A stretch of DNA of 64,000 nt from an uncultured Lachnospiraceae bacterium (GTDB lineage: Bacteria > Bacillota > Clostridia > Lachnospirales > Lachnospiraceae): contig CATLGW010000004.1 in the NCBI GenBank assembly GCA_949948715.1, positions 41,430-105,429 on the forward strand. Direction: 5' to 3'. The notes beneath the pieces are model-generated. The model ran no database searches and had not been told where the DNA came from. It saw nothing but the letters and a program-made list of their open reading frames with translations. This document shows positions 46,757-56,406 of this stretch, piece by piece. The position numbers were made by a program, and so were the translations under genes. Numbering within the stretch: the stretch's first letter is position 1; every line of letters starts with the position of its first letter.

Positions 46757-48109
46757 ATGGAAGATTTCAGGGATTTGGACAGGCTGACCCAATATCTGCA
46801 GGCCAGGCAGTACACCAAGCTGCGCCAGTATCTGTCGGAGTTAAACGACGCGGACACGGCTGTTTTGCTGGAGAGGCTGCCGGAGGAGGAACGGCTGAAA
46901 ATCTTCCGCATACTGCCGAAGGATTTGGCGGCGGATGTGTTTTCCTACCTGGATGTGGAGAATCAGCAGACCATCATAGTCTCCCTGTCGGAGCGGGAGG
47001 CGGCCAGCATCATCAATAATCTGATGGCGGATGATGCCACGGACCTGCTGGAGGAGATGCCGGCCAACATAGTGAAGAAGCTTTTGGCCAATGCCAGCCC
47101 GGAGGCCCGCAGGGATATCAATCATCTGCTGCGCTATCCGGAGGATTCCGCCGGGAGCATTATGACGGTGGAGTATGTGGATCTGAAGGAGAATCTCACC
47201 GTGGACCAGGCCATCGAGCGCATCCGCAAGGTGGGGCTGGACTCGGAGACCATCAATATCTGCTATGTTCTCAACCCTCAGCGCAAGCTGGTGGGCACCG
47301 TGGCTCTCCGCTATCTGCTGCTCAGCCAGGGAAGCGACATTATCGGGGACATCATGCATGAGAATGTCATTTCCATCAATACCATGATGGATCAGGAGGA
47401 GGTGGCCAGGCAGTTCCAGAAATATGATTTTACTTCCATGCCCGTGGTGGACAATGAGAACCGGCTGGTGGGTATTATCACGGTGGATGATATTGTGGAC
47501 ATCATGCAGGAGGAGACCACGGAGGACATGGAGAAGATGGCTGCCATCATGCCCAGCGACAAGCCCTACATGAGGACCACGGTGTGGGAGACTTACAAAA
47601 AGAGGATTCCCTGGCTGCTTTTGCTGATGGTCTCCGCCGCTTTCACGGGAGCCATCATCACCACCTTTGAGGAGGCCCTCAGCGTGTACGCCTCTCTGAT
47701 CGCCTTTATACCGATGCTGATGGATACCGGGGGAAACGCGGGAGGCCAGGCCAGTGTGACGGTGATCCGCGGTCTGTCTTTAGGGGAGATCACATACAGG
47801 AATGTGCCCGTGATTATCTGGAAGGAGGTGCGGGTGTCGCTTTTGTGCGGTGTGTCCCTGGCGGCGGCCAACTTCGCCAAGCTGATGCTGTTTGACCGGG
47901 TGGGGTTGTCGGTATCCCTGGTGGTGTGCGTTACGCTGGTGGCGGCGGTGGTTCTGGCCATGCTGGTGGGCTGCATCCTGCCCATCGGAGCCAAGAGACT
48001 GGGATTTGACCCGGCGGTCATGGCCAGTCCCTTTATCACCACCATCGTGGACGCGCTGTCCCTGATCGTATATTTCCAGGTGGCCAGCAGGGTGCTGGGA
48101 ATCGGATAG
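46757..48109 (+). CDS. mgtE: Magnesium transporter MgtE
   Basis: A 450-residue protein with the full MgtE layout: N-terminal helical domain (to about 125), two CBS domains (about 130-245), and five membrane helices, with the pore motif PMLMDTGGNAGGQASVTVIRGL split across the second helix. It imports Mg2+ and is gated by Mg2+ bound between the CBS and N domains. AAGGAGG precedes ATG 46757. Confidence 0.95.
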   Translation: MEDFRDLDRLTQYLQARQYTKLRQYLSELNDADTAVLLERLPEEERLKIFRILPKDLAADVFSYLDVENQQTIIVSLSEREAASIINNLMADDATDLLEEMPANIVKKLLANASPEARRDINHLLRYPEDSAGSIMTVEYVDLKENLTVDQAIERIRKVGLDSETINICYVLNPQRKLVGTVALRYLLLSQGSDIIGDIMHENVISINTMMDQEEVARQFQKYDFTSMPVVDNENRLVGIITVDDIVDIMQEETTEDMEKMAAIMPSDKPYMRTTVWETYKKRIPWLLLLMVSAAFTGAIITTFEEALSVYASLIAFIPMLMDTGGNAGGQASVTVIRGLSLGEITYRNVPVIIWKEVRVSLLCGVSLAAANFAKLMLFDRVGLSVSLVVCVTLVAAVVLAMLVGCILPIGAKRLGFDPAVMASPFITTIVDALSLIVYFQVASRVLGIG

Positions 48110-48151
48110 GGAGGCGGCCTTCCGGTTTAGAATTTTTTTACATAAAACAGT

Positions 48152-48179
48152 TTGCAACTTCAATAGAATTTGTTACAAT
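48152..48179 (+). promoter_or_regulatory. Candidate promoter of the peptidase-like gene
   Basis: TTGCAA (48152-48157) and TACAAT (48174-48179) with a 16-base spacer, 75 bases before the start at 48254. Confidence 0.5.
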
Positions 48180-48253
48180 AGACATAATATTGAATGCATG
48201 GTTTTTGCAGATATGCAAATATAATCAGGCGCATATGCCGGAATGGAGGAGCG

Positions 48254-48922
48254 ATGAGGTACTTTTTTGAATCCAAGGTTGAGAAAAAGGACGAGGGGTA
48301 CACAATACAGATCCCTTTTAACGTATGGGAGGTATGTAAGCAGCGGGAAGTGATCAAGGGCGATGTGGTTCTGGACAATAAAATTATAGATTGTGAGCTG
48401 TGGCCCCGGGAGAAGGGAAACTATGAGATTCATATCCCCGAGCAGGACGGGATTAACGTGGAGATAGGCGTCACCCATAAGATTCTGCTTCATGTGAACG
48501 GTTCTTTGATCCGAATGGATCAGAACAGTCCTTACAGCTTTGAGAATCCCATCCGCAGAATCGACAGCGTCAATGTCATTATCCAGCCCGAGGACGGGCT
48601 CTGCGGCCAGGCGTGTGTGGCTATGCTGGCAGGAGTTACGCTGGCGGAAGTTATCACGGTCATGGACTGTCGGGAGTGGCAGGCTACCATGGGCAGAGTG
48701 ATATCCGCCCTGAACTATTACGGAATCGACCACACCGACATCATTATGTATACCGAGGGCAGGGAGACCGTGCTGCCCAAGTGCGCTATTCTGATGGAGA
48801 AGATGGGGCGTTTCTGCCATTATCTGGTACATTTTGACGGAAAGTACTATGATTCTAACCTGGGTGTGCTGGAGGAGTACGACACCGGCAAGCTGTTAGG
48901 GTATCTGGAGATCAAATGCTGA
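48254..48922 (+). CDS. Candidate C39-like cysteine peptidase with an N-terminal beta domain
   Basis: A 222-residue protein with GGAGGAG just upstream of ATG 48254. Residues 1-62 form a beta domain resembling DUF1905-type folds (FESKVEKKDEGYTIQIPF). The C-terminal half fits the C39/papain-like pattern: Gln111, the QPEDGLCGQACVAML block with Cys117 as probable nucleophile, then His189 in FCHYLVHFDGKYYDSN and Asp200. There is no signal peptide, so it should act inside the cell, unlike ABC-linked C39 peptidases. Activity is inferred from motif order only. Confidence 0.6.
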   Translation: MRYFFESKVEKKDEGYTIQIPFNVWEVCKQREVIKGDVVLDNKIIDCELWPREKGNYEIHIPEQDGINVEIGVTHKILLHVNGSLIRMDQNSPYSFENPIRRIDSVNVIIQPEDGLCGQACVAMLAGVTLAEVITVMDCREWQATMGRVISALNYYGIDHTDIIMYTEGRETVLPKCAILMEKMGRFCHYLVHFDGKYYDSNLGVLEEYDTGKLLGYLEIKC

Positions 48923-49002
48923 CACCTTCTGCGTGAGGCGGTTTAGCCGTTGTCCGCAGGGCGGACAGGGCGCGGCGGAAAAAGGGCAGAGAGACGGTAT
49001 GT

Positions 49003-49040
49003 AAAGGGATTGTCCGCTTGGGCGGGCAGTCCCTTTTTTG
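49003..49040 (+). terminator. Terminator after the peptidase-like gene
   Basis: A 15-bp stem with G-T pairs joins 49003-49017 and 49022-49036 around a TTGG loop, followed by six T. Confidence 0.8.
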
Positions 49041-49137
49041 TAGAACGGGAGGGGCCCGCGGCCGGGACATAGGGTGAGAAAGCCGCCGGCCGGAGGCGTT
49101 TTGGGCCCGGCGGGAGAATAGAGCGAGGGAGACAGGT

Positions 49138-50298
49138 ATGGAACAGAGCGGTTATGAAAAGGAGAGGGATGCGCGGACAGAGGCGGAGGAAGCCGGGGAA
49201 GCGGTGGACTGGGAACTGGTAAGCCAGGTGCGGGCTTTGGAAAAGGGAATGAAACAGCTTTGGGCGGGCGGTATTTTGTTTGTGCTGGGCCTGTTGGCGG
49301 CGGCAGCAGGATTTTGGACGGGGGGACGGGAAAGGGAGGAGCCTGTGCCGGTCTATCGGGCGAAGGAGGAGGACCAGTATGTGTGCGCCAGGGTTCAGAG
49401 CCTGTCGGAGACCTTTGCCTGCTATGATGCCATGGAGGATATGGGATTTTATCTGGCCTTTGACTATGCCAATGTTCCCGCGGTGCTCTGTTTTCACAGC
49501 GGGGAGAGGGAGGCCTTTGCCCCTTACGTTGCGTTTTTTTACGGCGGAGAGACAATGCCCCCGGAGCTTACGGTAACGGGATACGCGAAGCCCCTTGACG
49601 GTCAGATCAGGGAGTACTTGAGTGAGTTTCTGCGGGAGAGTTTCGGGACGGAAGCGGAGGGGGAGGCATTTTTATCTTATCTGGGGGATTATTATGTACA
49701 GCTTGGGGAAGACGCAGGGATTTACCGCTTTATCCGGGTCGCTGCGGCGCTGTTGGCCGCAGGGGCCGTGGTCCTTCTTCTGGGAGCCAACAATTATGCC
49801 AACTGGCGCGGGTATTTAAAGAGGATTACCTGTCCCCGGGAGGCGGATGCGCCTGTGGGGCAGGGGGCCGCTCTGGCAAAGGGGGCCCTTGGCGCCCTGG
49901 CAGGGGCGGTGATAGGAGGAATGCTCTGGTCCATTGTGGGCGCAGTGGGGTTTTACAATTTCTGGCTGGGAGCTGTGACGGTGCTGTTTTCCTATGTGGG
50001 ATATGAGGTGGGAAATCCCCGGGGAGGGGTGGGACGCCTATGGTTCAGCGGTTTTTTCGGCCTGCTCATTCTGCTTCCGGCCGCTTACCTGGAATGGAGC
50101 TGGCTGTACTACGCAAGCGTAAACAGCGGAGTCTTCGGGTATGTCCCCCTGTCCCGGGTCATCAGGGAGCTTCCCCAATATCTGTCCGACAGCGGGGACT
50201 GGCACACGGGGCTGAAGACAGAGCTGGCTCTGGGATATGCCTGCGCGGCGGCAAGTATCTGGGGGTGCATCTGCGCATATCGACAAAAGCGGACATAG
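49138..50298 (+). CDS. Membrane protein of unknown function, 386 residues
   Basis: No family recognised. Helices lie near 41-61, 200-218, 250-290, 300-325 and 365-382. The first 40 residues are acidic and probably cytoplasmic, followed by an outer domain of about 135 residues with VTGYAKPLDGQIREYLSEF. The layout resembles the protein at 1254-2669. It has its own terminator upstream and ends in an AT-rich stretch before groES. Confidence 0.7.
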   Translation: MEQSGYEKERDARTEAEEAGEAVDWELVSQVRALEKGMKQLWAGGILFVLGLLAAAAGFWTGGREREEPVPVYRAKEEDQYVCARVQSLSETFACYDAMEDMGFYLAFDYANVPAVLCFHSGEREAFAPYVAFFYGGETMPPELTVTGYAKPLDGQIREYLSEFLRESFGTEAEGEAFLSYLGDYYVQLGEDAGIYRFIRVAAALLAAGAVVLLLGANNYANWRGYLKRITCPREADAPVGQGAALAKGALGALAGAVIGGMLWSIVGAVGFYNFWLGAVTVLFSYVGYEVGNPRGGVGRLWFSGFFGLLILLPAAYLEWSWLYYASVNSGVFGYVPLSRVIRELPQYLSDSGDWHTGLKTELALGYACAAASIWGCICAYRQKRT

Positions 50299-50436
50299 CT
50301 GTTTCTCGTGTTGCGACAATAAATTATAAAAGAAATATAAAATTCCAATTTAGGGAACATGATAAGAAAACAAAAGTAAACAGAAGGAATAAAAAGAAAA
50401 GCAGAGATAAAGTGATGCAAATTCTCCTGTATGCGT

Positions 50437-50465
50437 TTGCAAAGACTTTCATATAAAACTAATAT
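50437..50465 (+). promoter_or_regulatory. Promoter of groESL
   Basis: TTGCAA (50437-50442) and TAATAT (50460-50465) with a 17-base spacer. The CIRCE operator lies 12 bases after the -10. The bases 50299-50436 are AT-rich and hold no gene. Confidence 0.55.
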
Positions 50466-50477
50466 ATGTATTAATGA

Positions 50478-50504
50478 TTAGCACTCAAATGAAAAGAGTG
50501 CTAA
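50478..50504 (+). promoter_or_regulatory. CIRCE operator (HrcA binding site)
   Basis: The sequence is TTAGCACTC-N9-GAGTGCTAA, an exact consensus CIRCE inverted repeat, between the promoter and groES. HrcA should repress groESL here until heat shock. Confidence 0.97.
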
Positions 50505-50536
50505 CAAGACAGCATATTATAAGGAGGTAATTATTT

Positions 50537-50821
50537 ATGAAATTAGTGCCTTTAGGTGACAGAGTGGTGTTAAAGCAGTTGGCCGCAGAGGAGACGACCA
50601 AGTCGGGCATCGTTCTTCCCGGACAGAATAAAGAGAAGCCTCAGCAGGCGGAGGTGATCGCAGTCGGGCCCGGCGGAGTGTCGGACGGCAAGGAGATCAA
50701 GATGGAGGTAAAGGTCGGCGAGCATGTGATCTTTTCCAAGTATGCGGGAAATGAAGTTAAGATCGACGACGAGGAGTTCATCATCGTGAAGCAGAGCGAT
50801 ATCCTGGCAGTGATCCAGTAA
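50537..50821 (+). CDS. groES: Co-chaperonin GroES
   Basis: A 94-residue Hsp10 with AAGGAGGT at 50521-50528. MKLVPLGDRVVLKQ, the mobile loop (TTKSGIVLPGQNKEKPQQ) and VIFSKYAGNEVKIDDEEF are typical. It caps the GroEL ring. It is in operon with groEL, 47 bases apart, under CIRCE control. Confidence 0.97.
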   Translation: MKLVPLGDRVVLKQLAAEETTKSGIVLPGQNKEKPQQAEVIAVGPGGVSDGKEIKMEVKVGEHVIFSKYAGNEVKIDDEEFIIVKQSDILAVIQ

Positions 50822-50853
50822 CGTCAGTGACAGCAAACATTATTTTATGATAG

Positions 50854-52491
<1,638 letters not shown>

Positions 52492-52520
52492 GGCCGTCGT
52501 TTAAGGGAACGATAAAACGG

Positions 52521-52557
52521 AAACAGGCATGAAACGAGATTTCGTGCCTGTTTTTTT
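52521..52557 (+). terminator. Terminator after groEL
   Basis: A stem of about 14 bp with one G-T pair (52521-52534 with 52539-52553) has a short loop and is followed by a run of seven T. Confidence 0.85.
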
Positions 52558-52611
52558 GTTGTTGTGAAAAGCCGGGAACTGTGGTAAAATATAGCAAACA
52601 CATATGGCGCA

Positions 52612-52857
52612 ATGGGGCAATACACGCCGGGCAGGAGGGGAAAGCCAACCCCTTGTGTCACCGCTCTGGGAGCTGTGGTCTTGTATCTGTGGGCGTCAGG
52701 AAAAAGAGGGAAGCTGTGGACGAAAGGCGCGGTGCTGGCGGTCGGTGCGCTGACGATGAATCAGGCTGCCTCAGCGGGAGCGCATATGGCCTGCTGGCCT
52801 CAGACCGGCTCTATTGCGGAGTGGAACGGATATGTGCGGGTCCGATTCGAAGAATAA
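52612..52857 (+). pseudogene. Remnant of a GtrII-like glucosyltransferase paralogue, internally deleted
   Basis: The 81-codon frame matches two separate parts of the next gene joined in frame. GKLWTKGAVLAVGALTMNQAAS corresponds in outline to GKLWRAGAGVAAFVLILNQASR near residue 385 of the neighbour, and MACWPQTGSIAEWNGYV corresponds to MPCWPREGSVIAWNGYV at its C-terminus. About 120 intervening residues and all of the N-terminal half are missing. The first 14 codons are not related. It is almost certainly decayed, although the frame is still open. Confidence 0.75.
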
Positions 52858-52860
52858 CGG

Positions 52861-54525
52861 ATGGTTGGAAATATGAAAAAGATAGGACAGGAATTCATGT
52901 GGTTCCTTCGTCAGAAAATATATGTGGCCCTGCTTTCTCTGGCCGCTGTCTGCAGCTATGGTTTTGAGATAACCCATCACAGCATCGGAACGGATGACAC
53001 GGCGGTGAGTCTGTATTTTGAGGAGGGGCTGTCCGTAGCCGTGGGCAGATGGGTTTTGTTTTTGCTGAACAAAGTATTTTCCCTGGCGGATTTTGCTCCC
53101 TTTTTGTTGGAGTTTGCGGGGGTGCTTCTGCTGCTGGCAGGCGTTACCCTGTTCTGTGTGCTGCTCAGGAGAATCCTGGGAGATGGGGCGGGAATCGCGC
53201 CCTATGTGATATTTGCCTGCGTCTTTGTGACCAATCCCATTATTGCCGAGGTCTATTACTATTACGCACACAACGGAGTGGAGCTGGGGTATATTTTTAC
53301 GGCCCTGTCCCTGCTCTTTTATCTGGAGGCCATGGAGGGGAAGGGCTGGGGGAGGCTAAAGAGGCTTTTGGCCAGCGCCGGCTGTATCTGGGTGGCCATG
53401 GGCTGCTATGAATCCTTTCTGATTCTGTATCTGGTGGGAGTGACGGCTGTCCTGTTCCTCCGGGGGATGACAGGGCGGGACCGTCTGACGTTTTTACATC
53501 TGTTCAGACACCTTTCCGCGGCGGCGTTGCTGTTGGCCGTGTGCGTCATACTTCGCTCCTTTAACACGGTGTTTTTGGTGAGACTGTTTGGCCTGGAGGA
53601 GCTTCAGCAGATCGCCCAGCCCCGGAGCATGACGGAAATGCTGGAGCTTTTTGTCACGCCGGAGGGCAGAAGCGACCTGGCAATGCTGTTAAAGCGCTAT
53701 TTCCTGGTGTATTATCTCAATGCGGTGGTGTATCTGCCCGTGACCGGATATGTAATTTCATCCGCGGTGACGGGAGTTATGGCCGCGGTTCTTACATGGA
53801 AGAAAAGAAACGCATGGTATTTAATGCTCTTTGCGGGGATGCAGTTGATTCCGGTGTTGATGACGGTGATCGGAACGGAGCTCACAAAATACCGCACCTG
53901 TCAGTTTTTGCCCTTTGTATGCGGTCTGGGGCTCTGCCTTCTGTATCTTGGGGCTGCGGTCTGGAAGGGCGGGAAGCTCTGGAGGGCAGGGGCGGGAGTG
54001 GCGGCCTTTGTGCTGATATTGAATCAGGCCTCCCGCATGAATGCTTATTTCTATCAGGAATATCTCAAATATGAGGATGCCAGAGAGACCATGCTCTCCA
54101 TTGCATATGAAGTAGAGCGGCTCTATGGAAAGGAAACACCTGTTATATTTACGGGAAAACACTATACTCCTCATGCCTTTGCCGAGGATTATTTTGTGGG
54201 CTATGATTCCTGGCAGTATCGTGTGATTGCAGCGCTCTCGGACCCGGTGGATGAGCATTTGAAGGAGAAGTATTTTTCGGAATACGGATACCGGTTTGGC
54301 TGTGAGGGGGAGTTGTCCGTGATAGACTGGGGAGTCACGGCCTTCGACGGCACCAACAGGGAGCTGATGCGGTTCCTTGAGATGCACGGGCACTCTTTTC
54401 CGCTGGTCACGGACAGGGAGGTGCTGGCCCGGGCCGCGCAGGCAGGGTATGATATGCCCTGCTGGCCCCGGGAGGGTTCCGTCATTGCGTGGAATGGATA
54501 TGTGCTGGTGCATATAGACAGATAG
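52861..54525 (+). CDS. GtrII-like membrane glucosyltransferase
   Basis: A 554-residue protein with about 10-12 membrane helices. The opening region HHSIGTDDTAVSLYFEEG and GRWVLFLLNKV match the GtrII family (Asp-Asp near the first outer loop and the Gly-Arg-Trp motif), whose members add glucose from a lipid carrier to surface polymers. The C-terminal 150 residues are soluble. The start is uncertain: ATG 52861 and ATG 52873 both lack a strong ribosome site. A degraded paralogue lies directly upstream. Confidence 0.75.
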   Translation: MVGNMKKIGQEFMWFLRQKIYVALLSLAAVCSYGFEITHHSIGTDDTAVSLYFEEGLSVAVGRWVLFLLNKVFSLADFAPFLLEFAGVLLLLAGVTLFCVLLRRILGDGAGIAPYVIFACVFVTNPIIAEVYYYYAHNGVELGYIFTALSLLFYLEAMEGKGWGRLKRLLASAGCIWVAMGCYESFLILYLVGVTAVLFLRGMTGRDRLTFLHLFRHLSAAALLLAVCVILRSFNTVFLVRLFGLEELQQIAQPRSMTEMLELFVTPEGRSDLAMLLKRYFLVYYLNAVVYLPVTGYVISSAVTGVMAAVLTWKKRNAWYLMLFAGMQLIPVLMTVIGTELTKYRTCQFLPFVCGLGLCLLYLGAAVWKGGKLWRAGAGVAAFVLILNQASRMNAYFYQEYLKYEDARETMLSIAYEVERLYGKETPVIFTGKHYTPHAFAEDYFVGYDSWQYRVIAALSDPVDEHLKEKYFSEYGYRFGCEGELSVIDWGVTAFDGTNRELMRFLEMHGHSFPLVTDREVLARAAQAGYDMPCWPREGSVIAWNGYVLVHIDR

Positions 54526-54568
54526 ATTCAAAAGTACATTGTACAATCAAAAAGAAAGAGAGGGTGCT

Positions 54569-56113
54569 ATGAGCGAGCAAAGAGTTTACCACAATCCTGT
54601 GCAGAGGGGGTTTTTCCCTGATCCTTCCGTGATCAGGGTGGGGGATGACTATTATATGGTGAATTCCTCATTTCAGTATTTTCCGGCTATTCCCGTGTCA
54701 CATTCCAGGGATATGGTGCACTGGCATATCATCGGGCATGCGATTGCGAATCCGGAGTGGCTGGATTTGAGTGATATCAGAGATTCTCACGGCATTTGGG
54801 CGCCGGATATCGAGTATGTGGACGGGAAATTCTACATCTATGCCACGCTTCGTCTGAATGCGGACGGCAAGAGGGACAATAATGTCATGCGCCGTCAGTT
54901 GGTTATGGTGTCCGATAAGCCTGAGGGGCCCTACAGCAAGCCGGTATGCCTGGAGGTGGACGATATTGACCCCTCCCTCTTTGTGGACGACGACGGACAA
55001 AAGTATATGGTGATTGCCAAGGCGGCTAAAACGGTTCCCTTAAGCGAGGACGGGCTGCGGGTGGCCGGGCCTGTGAAGACCGCCTGGGAAGGCACGGGGG
55101 AACGCTGTTCCGAGGGACCCCACATGATGAAGAAGGACGGATACTATTATGCCATCGTGGCGGAGGGAGGCACCGGCTACGGCCACGGCATCAATGTGGG
55201 CAGGAGCAGGGAGCTCTACGGCGAATATGAGAATTCCCCGTACAATCCGGTTATGCGCCAGAAGGATCCCGAAGCCCCCATCCAGAGGGCCGGTCACGGA
55301 AAGCTGGTGCAGGATCAGAACGGGCAGTGGTGGTGCTACTATCTGTGCGGCAGACCCAACGGTGGAAAATATACCACCGTGGGCAGAGAGTCGGCTCTGG
55401 ATCCGGTACAGTGGACCGAGGACGGCTGGTTTACCATAAATGAGGGGAAGGGGCCCAGCCTGACTCAGACGGCGCCGGATCTGCCGGAGTGTATTTTCCC
55501 CAGAAACCTGCAGGATGATTTTGACGATACCGCTTTAAACCTGGAGTGGGAGTTTGTGCGAAACCCGGACAACGGCTCCTGGTCGCTGACAGAGAGACCG
55601 GGACATTTCCGCATCTGGACCAGAGACGGTCAGTTAAATGAAATCCGGACAAAGAACACGTTGGTGAGAAGGGAACAGGAGCTGTCCTATGTGGCGGAGA
55701 CCAAGGTGGAATACTATCCCGACAAGGACGGTGAGCAGGCGGGACTTACCTGTTATTACAGCACGGCAACCTACGCCCGCTGCGCGGTGTGCTATGAGGG
55801 CGGCAGAAAGATACAGCTTGTCATCAACCGAAATCACGGCGAGGAGCTGATGGCTGAGGTGGAGGATGTGAAGGAGGCTCCCGTCTATTTGAAGGTGGTG
55901 GTGGAGAAGCTCACCAGAACCTTCTATTACAGCTATGACGGTCAGGAGTGGCTTGTGGTGGGCAAGCTGGAAAATTGCATTTACCTGTGCGACGAGGGAG
56001 TGCCTGACGACCCCAAGAGACATACCGGCACTTTGGTGGGGATTTATGCAAACAATGGGGGCTGCGGCAGCCGAAAGCCCGCGGACTTTGACTATTTTAA
56101 ATATGAGGATTAA
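54569..56113 (+). CDS. GH43 family glycoside hydrolase
   Basis: A 514-residue enzyme with AGAGAGGG before ATG 54569. The five-bladed propeller carries Asp18 (FFPDPSV, general base), the middle Asp in DDIDPSLFVDDDG and Glu in CSEGPH (acid). A C-terminal beta-sandwich from about 320 has LTCYYSTATYARC, as in GH43 beta-xylosidases. No signal peptide, so it acts inside on arabinose- or xylose-containing oligomers. Exact specificity is not readable. A strong hairpin follows. Confidence 0.9.
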   Translation: MSEQRVYHNPVQRGFFPDPSVIRVGDDYYMVNSSFQYFPAIPVSHSRDMVHWHIIGHAIANPEWLDLSDIRDSHGIWAPDIEYVDGKFYIYATLRLNADGKRDNNVMRRQLVMVSDKPEGPYSKPVCLEVDDIDPSLFVDDDGQKYMVIAKAAKTVPLSEDGLRVAGPVKTAWEGTGERCSEGPHMMKKDGYYYAIVAEGGTGYGHGINVGRSRELYGEYENSPYNPVMRQKDPEAPIQRAGHGKLVQDQNGQWWCYYLCGRPNGGKYTTVGRESALDPVQWTEDGWFTINEGKGPSLTQTAPDLPECIFPRNLQDDFDDTALNLEWEFVRNPDNGSWSLTERPGHFRIWTRDGQLNEIRTKNTLVRREQELSYVAETKVEYYPDKDGEQAGLTCYYSTATYARCAVCYEGGRKIQLVINRNHGEELMAEVEDVKEAPVYLKVVVEKLTRTFYYSYDGQEWLVVGKLENCIYLCDEGVPDDPKRHTGTLVGIYANNGGCGSRKPADFDYFKYED

Positions 56114-56152
56114 GGCTTAACGTCGGATTTGGCGGCTGATTGGGTTTAAGAT

Positions 56153-56195
56153 GACAGGAGGGTGTTTTCCGGAAAACGGAAAACACCCTCCTGTC
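56153..56195 (+). terminator. Perfect 19-bp hairpin after the GH43 gene
   Basis: Bases 56153-56171 pair fully with 56177-56195 around a GAAAA loop. No T-run follows (GGGATAG), so it may protect the 3' end of the mRNA rather than terminate by itself. Confidence 0.6.
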
Positions 56196-56327
56196 GGGAT
56201 AGGGTCTCCGACCGGAAGGCTGATCGCAGAGCGTCTGGTACAAGGGCTCGCACTGCTTGTATAAAATATACAAAAAAAGATGTTCAAAGTGCCAAAAATG
56301 AGTAAATAGTACAAAGGTATTTGCATT

Positions 56328-56355
56328 TTGGGGACAGGAGTGATATTGTTATAGT
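56328..56355 (+). promoter_or_regulatory. Candidate promoter of the large surface protein
   Basis: TTGGGG (56328-56333) and TATAGT (56350-56355) with a 16-base spacer, about 50 bases before the start codon at 56407. Confidence 0.35.
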
Positions 56356-56406
56356 ACCTATGATTATGTAAGAGGTTACATTTTGGAAGGAAAGGGAGGA
56401 AGCGGA

